Source: Acidimicrobiales bacterium
Lineage (GTDB): Bacteria; Actinomycetota; Acidimicrobiia; Acidimicrobiales; Poriferisodalaceae
Direction: 5' to 3'
NCBI GenBank assembly: GCA_030749275.1
Contig: JASMKJ010000353.1
Coordinates: 1-5,008, forward strand
Length of the DNA: 5,008 nucleotides
Shown here: positions 1-5,008 of the stretch, piece after piece
Position numbering within the stretch: the stretch's first letter is position 1
How the letters are laid out: each line of letters opens with the position of its first letter
Notes under the pieces: model-generated
What the model saw: the letters and a program-made list of their open reading frames with translations, nothing else
Told to the model about the DNA's origin: nothing
Database searches by the model: none
Position numbers and translations under genes: made by a program

Positions 1-48
1 GGTACGGATTCGTTCGTCGTCCTCAATGGTTAGGATTCGGATACTCAC
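1..48 (-). CDS. Response regulator, N-terminal fragment (runs off left edge)
   Basis: Reading leftward from a GTG at 48-46 gives 16 codons, MSIRILTIEDDERIRT, before the window ends. This is the typical first beta strand and acidic pocket of a CheY-like receiver domain: a hydrophobic strand (IRILTI) followed by E9, D10 and D11. The two Asp residues would help bind the Mg2+ needed for phosphorylation. The phospho-acceptor Asp and any output domain lie outside the window, so the type (OmpR, NarL or other) cannot be told. It begins 3 bases after the stop of the phosphatase gene, so it is probably co-transcribed with it. An AGG two bases before the GTG is the only ribosome-binding hint. The call rests on a short but very characteristic motif. 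Confidence 0.72.
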   Translation of the reverse strand, partial: MSIRILTIEDDERIRT

Positions 49-51
49 AAC

Positions 52-873
52 CTAAATATTGGCCGATGGGGGAGAGGATTGGGAGCCAGACTCGATTTCA
101 GCCCAATTTACGGCGCTAATTAGCTGTTCCCAGAGGTTCGGGCCTGAAGCAAATATGCGCTTTAAGTCTGGTTCGTAAGTGGCGACTCCCCCTGCGCTTC
201 TGACGATTTGAATCCCCGCCGCAACATCCCACCAGTTGACCCCCGTCTCATAAAACGCGTCGAGCCGTCCGGCCGCCACGGAACAAAGATCCACAGCACA
301 GGACCCAGAACGACGAATATCTCGAACATTGGGTAAAAGCTTGCTGACTATGGAGGCCTGTTTCTCACGGACTGATGCTTCGTAGGCGAACCCAGTTCCG
401 AGGAGGGCAAGCGATAAATCAGAACAAGAGGTGACATCAATCAGCGATCCGTTCTTCGTTGCGCTTGCGTTGGTTCGTGCCGCAAACAGTTGGTCCGTGG
501 CTGTATCCAACACGACCCCTACCACGGGCTCGCCGTTTGTCTCAATGCCGATGGAAACTCCGAAGGGTGGGAACTGATAGAGATAGTTAACTGTTCCATC
601 AAGAGGATCAATTACCCAACGAAGACCCGAAGTGCCGCTCACTTGCGTGGCTTCCTCGCCAAGAATTGCATCGTCGGGTCGCGCTTGCCTGATCGCCTCA
701 ACAATAAGAGTTTCGGCTTTGCGGTCGACTTCACTTACCGGATCAGTGGCCGTCGATTTAGTGTCGATATCTCCGGTATCCCGTTGAAGATGAACTTCGC
801 CTGCCTGGCGTGCAAAGCTCACCGCAAGGTCCAGCAAGTGGTCTAACTCATAGGAGCTAAGAGTCAAAGTCAT
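52..873 (-). CDS. Inositol monophosphatase family protein (SuhB/ImpA-like phosphatase)
   Basis: This is a 273-residue Mg2+-dependent phosphatase of the inositol monophosphatase family, about the usual length. All signature elements are visible: the G72-E73-E74 metal-binding loop, the DPLDGT motif at residues 89-94 (D89 and D92 are metal ligands) followed by VNY, and the WDVAAG motif at 215-220, whose D216 binds metal and substrate. D50 in the SEVDRKAE segment matches the family's conserved early Asp. Relatives dephosphorylate inositol-1-phosphate, histidinol phosphate, 3'-phosphoadenosine nucleotides or fructose-1,6-bisphosphate, and the sequence does not decide among them. It is cytoplasmic, with no signal peptide. 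The ATG overlaps the TGA of the preceding membrane-protein gene (ATGA, 873-870) and lacks its own Shine-Dalgarno sequence, so translational coupling is likely. The C-terminal tail after about residue 260 (Ser/Pro rich) looks non-conserved. Confidence 0.93.
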   Translation of the reverse strand: MTLTLSSYELDHLLDLAVSFARQAGEVHLQRDTGDIDTKSTATDPVSEVDRKAETLIVEAIRQARPDDAILGEEATQVSGTSGLRWVIDPLDGTVNYLYQFPPFGVSIGIETNGEPVVGVVLDTATDQLFAARTNASATKNGSLIDVTSCSDLSLALLGTGFAYEASVREKQASIVSKLLPNVRDIRRSGSCAVDLCSVAAGRLDAFYETGVNWWDVAAGIQIVRSAGGVATYEPDLKRIFASGPNLWEQLISAVNWAEIESGSQSSPPSANI

Positions 874-1211
874 CTATTTCGCCGCGCTCTGATTGAAGCG
901 ACATCACTCCATTCCGCCATTGCTCTGAGAACGAGAACAGAGACGACCCCCACACCCGTAGAAGCGATGATGGACCCTAAGCAGGCGGCAATAAACACCC
1001 AGGCATCCCCAGTAGCGCCCCACTGAAGGCGACCCAAAGCAAAGCCCATCAAGCCACCACAAACACTCGCGGTGAGAATGGCCGCAAATGCCAGCACTCT
1101 CGCAGTTACCGACGGCAAAGCACTGGGTATCTCAAAACTTTGAGGAAAAGAGCCCCGATTAGGAGCTTGTTCAGACGGATCAGGCACCTCAGCATCGTAT
1201 TCGGATGTCAC
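870..1211 (-). CDS. Small two-helix membrane protein, function unknown
   Basis: This is a 113-residue protein from a GTG at 1211-1209. The first ~33 residues are polar, Pro/Ser/Glu rich and probably disordered. Two hydrophobic segments follow at about 36-60 (Gly/Ala rich) and 71-95, with a short loop between. The C-terminal tail is basic (R108, R110, R111, R113), which by the positive-inside rule suggests the tail faces the cytoplasm. I recognise no family or catalytic motif. A second GTG in frame at 1187-1185 gives a 105-residue version. It lies 6 bases after a TACGAT -10-like box and would suit a leaderless transcript, so it may be the true start. The 1211 start has no Shine-Dalgarno sequence and would overlap the divergent NUDIX gene by 7 bases. 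This gene is first in the minus-strand operon and overlaps the phosphatase start by 4 bases. Confidence 0.72.
   Translation of the reverse strand: MTSEYDAEVPDPSEQAPNRGSFPQSFEIPSALPSVTARVLAFAAILTASVCGGLMGFALGRLQWGATGDAWVFIAACLGSIIASTGVGVVSVLVLRAMAEWSDVASIRARRNR
1187..1205. promoter_or_regulatory. Putative bidirectional promoter with a shared -10 element
   Basis: The heptamer at 1193-1199 reads CATCGTA on the plus strand and TACGATG on the minus strand. On the minus strand TACGAT (1199-1194) fits the TANNNT -10 consensus, and 6 bases later comes an in-frame GTG (1187) of the membrane-protein gene. On the plus strand CATCGT (1193-1198) is a weaker match, and 6 bases later comes the ATG (1205) of the NUDIX gene. 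Both genes lack Shine-Dalgarno sequences, so leaderless transcripts starting at 1187 and 1205 would explain the layout. No convincing -35 box is seen on either side. The geometry is seen directly; promoter activity is inferred. Confidence 0.4.
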
Positions 1212-1729
1212 AGAGAAGCATGTACGGATGGCAAACTCTAGACGTGCGCAGATGGACGGTAGGAGGTGGGGTCATCCTCAACGCAGGTCGCGTTCTCATG
1301 GTCCACAATCACCGGAAGGGCGGCCGTACCGACTGGAGCACTCCCGGCGGAGTCATTGACGAAGGCGAAACTGTTCTGCAGGGCTTGACCCGTGAGGTAA
1401 TGGAGGAAACAGGGCTTTTGGTGAAGGACTGGGTCGGTCCGGTCTACACCGTCGTTGCAATAGCCCCGGATATGGACTGGACTTTACGAGTCGAGGTTCA
1501 CCTAGCGACGAGTTATGACGGCCAGCTTCGTATTGATGATCCCGATGACATAGTCCAAGCAGCGGATTGGGTCGCCAAAGAGGATTTAGAAGACCTACTG
1601 GATGGCCAACAGTTGTGGCTCCGTGAGCCACTCCTCGGGTATTTGAACGATGAAATTCCGCAGGATGGAGAGTTCCGGTATCGCATACTCGGCACCGACA
1701 TCAGTGAGCTTCATGTAGAGCGGACATAA
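1205..1729 (+). CDS. NUDIX hydrolase
   Basis: This is a 174-residue protein with a perfect NUDIX box (G-x5-E-x7-REUxEExGU): G49, E55, R63, E64, E67, E68, G70 and L71. E64, E67 and E68 are the expected Mg2+ ligands. Before it come a beta-strand core (WTVGGGVILN, then VLMVHNH) and the WSTPGG turn at 44-49. The family cleaves nucleoside diphosphates linked to another moiety (X), including oxidised nucleotides, NADH and ADP-sugars; the substrate here is not determined. Length is usual for a single-domain cytoplasmic NUDIX protein. The ATG at 1205 has no ribosome-binding site. An in-frame ATG at 1220 (residue 6) also precedes the conserved region and would remove the overlap with the divergent gene. 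The gene ends 56 bases before dinB on the same strand, and adjacency to a translesion polymerase would suit nucleotide-pool cleaning, but that is only an inference. Confidence 0.9.
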   Translation: MSQRSMYGWQTLDVRRWTVGGGVILNAGRVLMVHNHRKGGRTDWSTPGGVIDEGETVLQGLTREVMEETGLLVKDWVGPVYTVVAIAPDMDWTLRVEVHLATSYDGQLRIDDPDDIVQAADWVAKEDLEDLLDGQQLWLREPLLGYLNDEIPQDGEFRYRILGTDISELHVERT

Positions 1730-1745
1730 ATTGGCCCCCGATCGA

Positions 1746-1756
1746 CGGAATTTCCG
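1746..1756. repeat. Short inverted repeat upstream of dinB
   Basis: CGGAA-T-TTCCG is a perfect 5-base-arm palindrome around one central base, in the 56-base gap between the NUDIX and dinB genes. It is too short to be a convincing terminator and has no T-run after it. It does not match the actinobacterial LexA box (GAAC-N4-GTTC). It may be a protein-binding site or chance. The rest of the gap contains only a weak GGTGA (1777-1781) ahead of the dinB ATG. Confidence 0.2.
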
Positions 1757-1785
1757 CACTAACCCGAATTGGCTTTGGTGATTCG

Positions 1786-3000
1786 ATGGGCGGCCTATCA
1801 ATTCTTCATGTCGACATGGATGCTTTTTATGTTGAGGTTGAACGACAAAATGACCCATCGCTAATCGGAAGACCTGTAGTTGTCGGCGGCGACTCTGACA
1901 GGGGTGTGATTGCTTCTGCCAGCTATGAGGCGCGCGCCATGGGTGTGAAATCAGCGATGTCCAGTGTTGTCGCCAGAAAAATTTGTCCCGACGCCGTTTT
2001 CGTGCGATCGAATTTTTCTCGTTACAGAGAGATCTCTCAACAGGTTCACCAGATCTTCCATTCGGTTACACCGGCCGTGGAACCCATTGCTTTGGACGAA
2101 GCATTTCTTGATGTCGGAGGGGCCCACAGACTGTTTGGAAGCTCCGAAGAGATTGCTTGGCAACTGCGAAGCGATGTCTATGAAAGCGTCGGACTGGATT
2201 GTTCGGTAGGAGTCGCTAATTCGAAGCTGCTTGCCAAATTGGCTTCAGTGGCGGCAAAACCTCAATTAACACCTGAAGGGGTTCGGCCCGGAGTCGGCAT
2301 ATATGTCGTGCATCAGGAGAATCAGAAGAGTTTCTTGGAGGCTCACCCGGTGGAAGCGTTGTGGGGTGTAGGGGCGGTCACATTAAAGAAGTTACGGTCA
2401 ATGGGAATATCTACCGTGGGGGAGTTGGCAGCGATCCCGAAGGAAGCGCTCATTGAAGTGCTCGGTGCTTCACATGGGGCTCATCTTTCCAAACTCAGCA
2501 GAGGCATTGATGTTCGTCGGGTCGATTCTGACCGACAACGAAAGTCAATAAGTCATGAAGAAACTTTCCCCGAAGACGTTTATGTCAGGGAGGTGTTGGA
2601 AAGCGAAATCATCAGGCTTTCTGATGCTGTTTCAGCACGTGCTCGCACTCAAGGTACCGCCGGCCGCACAGTTCAACTGAAGGTGCGACGTCCCGACATG
2701 TCCTATGTGACCAGATCGATAACTGTCGAGGAACCTGTAGACACCTTGCCCGAAATAGCTGAAAAGGCCACCGAATTGCTTGCTCAGATCAACCTTGATC
2801 AGGGCGTGAGACTGCTCGGAGTTGGCCTAAGTCGCTTGGGTCCGGTAGGGCCTCGACAGCTAACTTTGGTAGAAGCCGAACCTCAAACTTCAGGTTGGAA
2901 GCGGCTTTCGAGCGCTATAGATCACATAAGAGAGCGCTACGGTGATTCTGCTATCGGACCGGGATTTACAAAAAGACGACCCGAAAGCAGTGATTCGTGA
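1786..3000 (+). CDS. dinB: DNA polymerase IV (Y-family translesion polymerase)
   Basis: This is a 404-residue Y-family polymerase that copies past damaged template bases at stalled forks, with low fidelity and no proofreading. The palm/fingers contain the first metal site HVDMDAFY (D10; Y15 is at the steric-gate position excluding ribonucleotides) and the catalytic pair in ALDEAFLDV (D104, E105). Also present are the fingers segment ASYEARAMGVKSAM (45-58) and the SVGVANSKLLAKLAS segment (140-154). A helix-hairpin-helix thumb follows around 190-218 (WGVGAVTLKKLRSMGISTVGEL). The little finger starts near 252 (RKSISHEETF), and RQLTLVE near 357-363 resembles the QLxLF beta-clamp-binding peptide, with V362 in place of Phe. 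All catalytic residues are intact and length is normal for actinobacterial Pol IV. The ATG at 1786 has a weak GGTGA 4 bases upstream. No LexA/SOS box is visible in the upstream gap, so SOS control is not supported by the sequence. Confidence 0.97.
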   Translation: MGGLSILHVDMDAFYVEVERQNDPSLIGRPVVVGGDSDRGVIASASYEARAMGVKSAMSSVVARKICPDAVFVRSNFSRYREISQQVHQIFHSVTPAVEPIALDEAFLDVGGAHRLFGSSEEIAWQLRSDVYESVGLDCSVGVANSKLLAKLASVAAKPQLTPEGVRPGVGIYVVHQENQKSFLEAHPVEALWGVGAVTLKKLRSMGISTVGELAAIPKEALIEVLGASHGAHLSKLSRGIDVRRVDSDRQRKSISHEETFPEDVYVREVLESEIIRLSDAVSARARTQGTAGRTVQLKVRRPDMSYVTRSITVEEPVDTLPEIAEKATELLAQINLDQGVRLLGVGLSRLGPVGPRQLTLVEAEPQTSGWKRLSSAIDHIRERYGDSAIGPGFTKRRPESSDS

Positions 3001-3011
3001 GGCTGGTGATG

Positions 3012-3040
3012 TCGATCTCAAGCGGTAGTCGTCCTACACT
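3012..3040 (+). promoter_or_regulatory. Possible promoter for the DUF3040-ROK-HNH operon
   Basis: In the 66-base gap after dinB, TACACT at 3035-3040 fits the TANNNT -10 pattern. It is preceded at 17-base spacing by TCGATC (3012-3017), which matches the -35 consensus TTGACA at only three of six positions. A transcript starting near 3047 would have a leader of about 20 bases containing GGAAG (3057-3061), 5 bases before the TTG start of the DUF3040 gene. No terminator hairpin is seen in the gap, so read-through from dinB is also possible. Confidence 0.3.
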
Positions 3041-3066
3041 GGTAGAACCAACGAACGGAAGATCCA

Positions 3067-3444
3067 TTGCCGCTCTCTGACGATGAACAGCGCATACTCC
3101 ATGAGATCGAAAAGGAGTTCTATGACTCCGATCCCGAATTCGCGCGCGAAGTCGGAGAGACCACCCTGTATCGACACGCTCTTCGAAACATCAAATGGGC
3201 CGCCATCGTCGGGGTCGCTGGGCTAGTCGGGATCATCGCCGCCCTTCAAGTCCACTTCGGCCTCGCGTTCGTTGCGTTCCTAACAATGTTTGTCTGCGCC
3301 ATCATTATCGAACGAAACCTCAGAAAAATAGGTAAGGCAGGATTTCAAAAAGTGACCGGCCAGGTTCGCAGTGGCCAGATGCGCGCAAGCATGGGCGGCT
3401 TATCCGAACGAATGCGCAATCGCCTCCGCAGGGACGACCTCTGA
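3067..3444 (+). CDS. DUF3040 family membrane protein
   Basis: This is a 125-residue protein matching the actinobacterial DUF3040 family. It opens with MPLSDDEQRILHEIEKEF, the family's hallmark short acidic amphipathic segment, followed by a D/PxFA motif (SDPEFA, 21-26). Two hydrophobic helices follow at about 43-61 and 64-82 with almost no loop between them. The remaining ~40 residues form a basic tail (K87, K90, K95, R101, R106, then RMRNRLRR at 115-122), probably cytoplasmic. The family has no established function that I know of. The start is TTG, chosen because the conserved family N-terminus begins exactly there and GGAAG lies 5 bases upstream. Its TGA stop overlaps the proposed CTG start of the ROK gene, so it heads a likely four-gene operon. 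Confidence 0.93.
   Translation: MPLSDDEQRILHEIEKEFYDSDPEFAREVGETTLYRHALRNIKWAAIVGVAGLVGIIAALQVHFGLAFVAFLTMFVCAIIIERNLRKIGKAGFQKVTGQVRSGQMRASMGGLSERMRNRLRRDDL
3430..3434 (+). promoter_or_regulatory. Ribosome-binding site supporting the CTG start of the ROK gene
   Basis: AGGGA lies inside the last codons of the DUF3040 gene, 6 bases before the CTG at 3441. This spacing is ideal for a Shine-Dalgarno sequence and is the main reason for choosing CTG. No ATG, GTG or TTG exists in this frame between the upstream in-frame stop (TAA, 3333-3335) and the glycine-rich motif of the kinase. Confidence 0.55.
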
Positions 3445-4343
3445 GTCACCGCGCGTCAACACAGATAGCCCTCGCCATCGATATCGGGGGCACGAAACTC
3501 GCGGCGGGGTTGGTGAGCAGCGACGGTCGTGTGCTTGCCCGAGATGAAGTTCCGACGCCGTCGACCACTAGCCAAGATGCCCTCTTTGAAGAACTAGTCG
3601 ATCTCATTGGAACCGTCACCAAGAACCGGGCTTCCTATGACATCTGCGGGGTGGGATGCGGGGGACCTATGACGCCGAATGGGGCTTTGGTTTCGCCCTT
3701 GAATATCCCTGCTTGGCGTTCGTTCCCGCTATCAAGCAAGCTTGAAGACGCTTTAGGAGTTTCGGTTGTCATAGATAACGACGCGAAAGCTTTGGCACTA
3801 GGTGAAGCTTGGTACGGAGCAGGAAGAAAATTAAGGAACTTTTTGGCAATGGTTGTATCGACGGGAGTGGGTGGCGGTCTCGTCGTCGACGGGATGCTCT
3901 TAGACGGTGCCAGTGGCAATGCAGGACACATAGGACATGTGATAGTTGAGCCTGAAGGCGCTCAATGTGGATGCGGTGCCCAAGGGTGCCTGGAAGCCGA
4001 AGCTTCAGGGCCAGCAATAGAGCGACGTATCGGTACAAAGCCATCCAATGCAGATACAAGCGAGAAAGTCCGGGCAGGAACAATGGTTGGAAGAGCGGTC
4101 GCGTCTGTCGTGAACCTATTAAACCTCGAACAAGTACTGATCGGAGGCTCTGTCGCTCTTGGTTTTGGGGAACACTTCTTAGGAGCCGCGAATAGGGAAT
4201 TGGCTCAACGCTGCCAACTGGAGTTCTCGCAGGGTGTCAGAATTTCAACAGTCGGACTCGGTCACGATGCACCAATCGTGGGCGCAGCTGCACTCGGATT
4301 CAGAAGCATGGAGATAGCCGTTTCAAGTAGTAGATCAGATTAG
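3441..4343 (+). CDS. ROK family sugar kinase (glucokinase-like), CTG start
   Basis: This is a cytoplasmic ATP-dependent kinase of the ROK family, which phosphorylates hexoses such as glucose, N-acetylglucosamine or N-acetylmannosamine; the exact sugar is not determined. It has 300 residues, the usual length, when started at CTG 3441. The ATP-phosphate motif is ALAIDIGGTKLAAGLV (10-25). The catalytic base is D114 in DNDAKALALGE, and the STGVGGG loop is at 140-146. The ROK zinc site is H166, C176, C178 and C183 (CGCGAQGCLE). There is no N-terminal DNA-binding domain, so it is an enzyme and not a ROK repressor. The TTG at 3510 would delete the first phosphate-binding loop and cannot be the real start. 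CTG overlaps the preceding stop as CTGA and has AGGGA 6 bases upstream. At the sugar-contact position where many ROK kinases have Glu (GEIGH), this protein has His163 (GHIGH). Confidence 0.92.
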   Translation: MSHRASTQIALAIDIGGTKLAAGLVSSDGRVLARDEVPTPSTTSQDALFEELVDLIGTVTKNRASYDICGVGCGGPMTPNGALVSPLNIPAWRSFPLSSKLEDALGVSVVIDNDAKALALGEAWYGAGRKLRNFLAMVVSTGVGGGLVVDGMLLDGASGNAGHIGHVIVEPEGAQCGCGAQGCLEAEASGPAIERRIGTKPSNADTSEKVRAGTMVGRAVASVVNLLNLEQVLIGGSVALGFGEHFLGAANRELAQRCQLEFSQGVRISTVGLGHDAPIVGAAALGFRSMEIAVSSSRSD

Positions 4344-4345
4344 GA
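4342..4345 (+). promoter_or_regulatory. Ribosome-binding site of the Trp-rich protein gene
   Basis: AGGA overlaps the TAG stop of the ROK gene and lies 8 bases before the GTG at 4354. It favours GTG over the in-frame ATG at 4411, which has no such sequence. Confidence 0.5.
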
Positions 4346-4353
4346 TCTGTAGC

Positions 4354-4635
4354 GTGGCTACTCCATCAAGTGCTACGCGGTTACTCCTAGCCGCAGCCAG
4401 CGCGGTCCTTATGCGCCCGCGACTTTGGCCGGTAGCCATCATCACTTGGTTTCGCATGGTCCCCTCCCGCTGGTGGAGCAAGGCCCCATTCTTGCCGGTG
4501 CCAGCCGGTAGCTTTCTGAAATTTCGCTTAGTGACCATGTACGGAGGCGATGGCTCAACTAACCCCAGCCTCCATGGAGAAGACATTGTGGCTTGGTTGG
4601 ATTGGTGCAAGAAGTGGAAGTCAGAAACCGTATGA
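4354..4635 (+). CDS. Conserved Trp-rich protein of unknown function
   Basis: This is a 93-residue protein with seven tryptophans (W25, W32, W40, W41, W81, W84, W88). The middle reads like a conserved core: RPRLW at 21-25, SRWWSKAPFLPVP at 38-50, KFRLVTMYGGDGS at 56-68, and a C-terminal helix IVAWLDWCKKW. From memory, similar short proteins with RPxLW, WW.xxPFLPLP and FRLVTxYGGDG segments occur in actinobacteria, but I know of no assigned function. The first 20 residues (Ala/Leu rich) are outside this core, and M20 (ATG at 4411) is an alternative start. GTG is preferred because AGGA lies 8 bases upstream. There is no clear signal peptide or catalytic motif; the RLLLAAASAVL stretch is too short to be a sure membrane segment. 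It follows the ROK gene by 10 bases and its TGA overlaps the ATG of the HNH gene, suggesting coordinated expression with that gene. Confidence 0.8.
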   Translation: MATPSSATRLLLAAASAVLMRPRLWPVAIITWFRMVPSRWWSKAPFLPVPAGSFLKFRLVTMYGGDGSTNPSLHGEDIVAWLDWCKKWKSETV

Positions 4636-5008
4636 CCGGTGCGGGTGATGCAGTCCTGTCGGAGCGGACCCTGTTACTTGATGTTGGATTCCGACCTCTT
4701 TCTATAGTTTCTGTTAGAAGGGCGTTGTTGCTTCTGATAGCGGAAAAGGTCGAGATGGTTCACGAACGCGATCAAATTATCCATTCCGAACGACTTGATG
4801 TGTTCGTTCCCTCAATCGTCCGGCTTCGCTACCGAGTAGCAGCCCCTTACAGGCGACGCGCTCCACTCCACCGGAAAGCAGTCTTTGCGCGTGATGCCTA
4901 CCAGTGCCAATACTGTGGCGGTCGAGCGGAATGCATAGACCATGTGTATCCGCGCAGCAAAGGTGGCGAGCATGAATGGGAAAATGTGGTTGCATGCTGC
5001 CGATCATG
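4632..5008 (+). CDS. HNH endonuclease, C-terminus beyond right edge
   Basis: The reading frame is open from the ATG at 4632 to the window end (125 complete codons). The N-terminal ~80 residues (LLLDVGFRPLSIVSVRRALLLL, an Arg-rich YRRRAPLHRKAVFARDAY) precede a zinc-ribbon HNH nuclease domain. That domain has the CQYC knuckle (C92, C95), the catalytic IDHVYPRSKGG segment (D103, H104) and the WENVVACC segment (N118; C123 as a probable zinc ligand). The last two bases, TG, fit the start of the next ligand Cys. This arrangement is common in short actinobacterial HNH proteins of about 165-190 residues, so roughly 40-60 residues are probably missing. The biological target is not known for this subgroup; many are chromosomal single-copy genes and not restriction enzymes or homing nucleases. 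The ATG overlaps the preceding stop (ATGA); GGAAG at 4616-4620 is rather far upstream (11 bases). Confidence 0.9.
   Translation, partial: MTGAGDAVLSERTLLLDVGFRPLSIVSVRRALLLLIAEKVEMVHERDQIIHSERLDVFVPSIVRLRYRVAAPYRRRAPLHRKAVFARDAYQCQYCGGRAECIDHVYPRSKGGEHEWENVVACCRS

Noticed and set aside
490..846. 118-codon open frame on the plus strand opposite the inositol monophosphatase gene
   Set aside because: It lies wholly antisense to a gene with all family motifs, has no recognisable domain and no ribosome-binding site; it is a shadow frame.
1730..1785. SOS (LexA) box or terminator between the NUDIX and dinB genes
   Set aside because: No GAAC-N4-GTTC-like sequence and no stable hairpin followed by a T-run is present; only a 5-base-arm palindrome is found.
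1595..1858. Minus-strand open frame spanning the NUDIX end, the gap and the dinB start
   Set aside because: It covers the conserved N-terminus of Pol IV and the end of the NUDIX gene on the opposite strand and shows no protein-like motif.
3510..3512. TTG as the start of the ROK kinase
   Set aside because: It lies inside the conserved kinase N-terminus, after DIGGTK, and would delete the phosphate-binding loop; the residue is an internal Leu24.
4777..5007. 76-codon open frame on the minus strand at the right edge
   Set aside because: It is antisense to the HNH nuclease frame, whose zinc knuckle and DH motif are unambiguous.
4632..5008. HNH gene as part of a mobile intron, homing element or restriction system
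   Set aside because: It is embedded by stop/start overlap in an ordinary operon, with no intron structure, methyltransferase, repeats or integrase nearby.
1..5008. CRISPR array, tRNA/rRNA genes, insertion sequence or long direct repeats
   Set aside because: No regularly spaced repeats, cloverleaf-like sequence, transposase motif or terminal inverted repeats were seen on reading both strands; coding genes fill almost all of the window.

Overview
The window looks like chromosomal DNA of a moderate-GC actinobacterium, possibly from the class Acidimicrobiia. This rests on a DUF3040 membrane protein (a family largely confined to Actinobacteria), an actinobacterial-style DNA polymerase IV, an actinobacterial HNH endonuclease, GTG/TTG starts and apparently leaderless genes. 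GC content was judged by eye as slightly above 50%. No mobile element, tRNA, rRNA, CRISPR array or phage gene is visible. Coding density is very high, and no stretch longer than about 70 bases lacks a gene.

Layout. The left part (1-1211) is a minus-strand operon. Reading right to left, it holds a small two-helix membrane protein, an inositol-monophosphatase-family phosphatase (joined by an ATGA overlap), and, 3 bases further on, the first 16 codons of a response regulator that leaves the window at base 1. The right part (1205-5008) is entirely plus strand. It holds a NUDIX hydrolase, DNA polymerase IV (dinB), a DUF3040 membrane protein started by TTG, a ROK-family sugar kinase that appears to start at CTG, a Trp-rich conserved protein of unknown function, and an HNH endonuclease that runs off the right edge. 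From DUF3040 onward the genes overlap by 4 bases or are about 10 bases apart, so they probably form one transcript.

The two transcription units meet head to head at 1187-1211, where the longest readings of the two first genes overlap by 7 bases at their 5' ends. A near-palindromic heptamer at 1193-1199 can serve as the -10 element for both directions. It lies 6 bases from a possible leaderless start on each side.

Functionally, the NUDIX hydrolase and Pol IV could both belong to nucleotide-pool or DNA-damage handling, but this is only an inference from adjacency. The ROK kinase and the IMPase-like phosphatase are housekeeping sugar-phosphate enzymes of uncertain substrate. No clearly new defence or mobile system is present. 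The points most worth a second look are the CTG start of the ROK gene, the compact divergent promoter, and the uncharacterised Trp-rich protein coupled to the HNH endonuclease.
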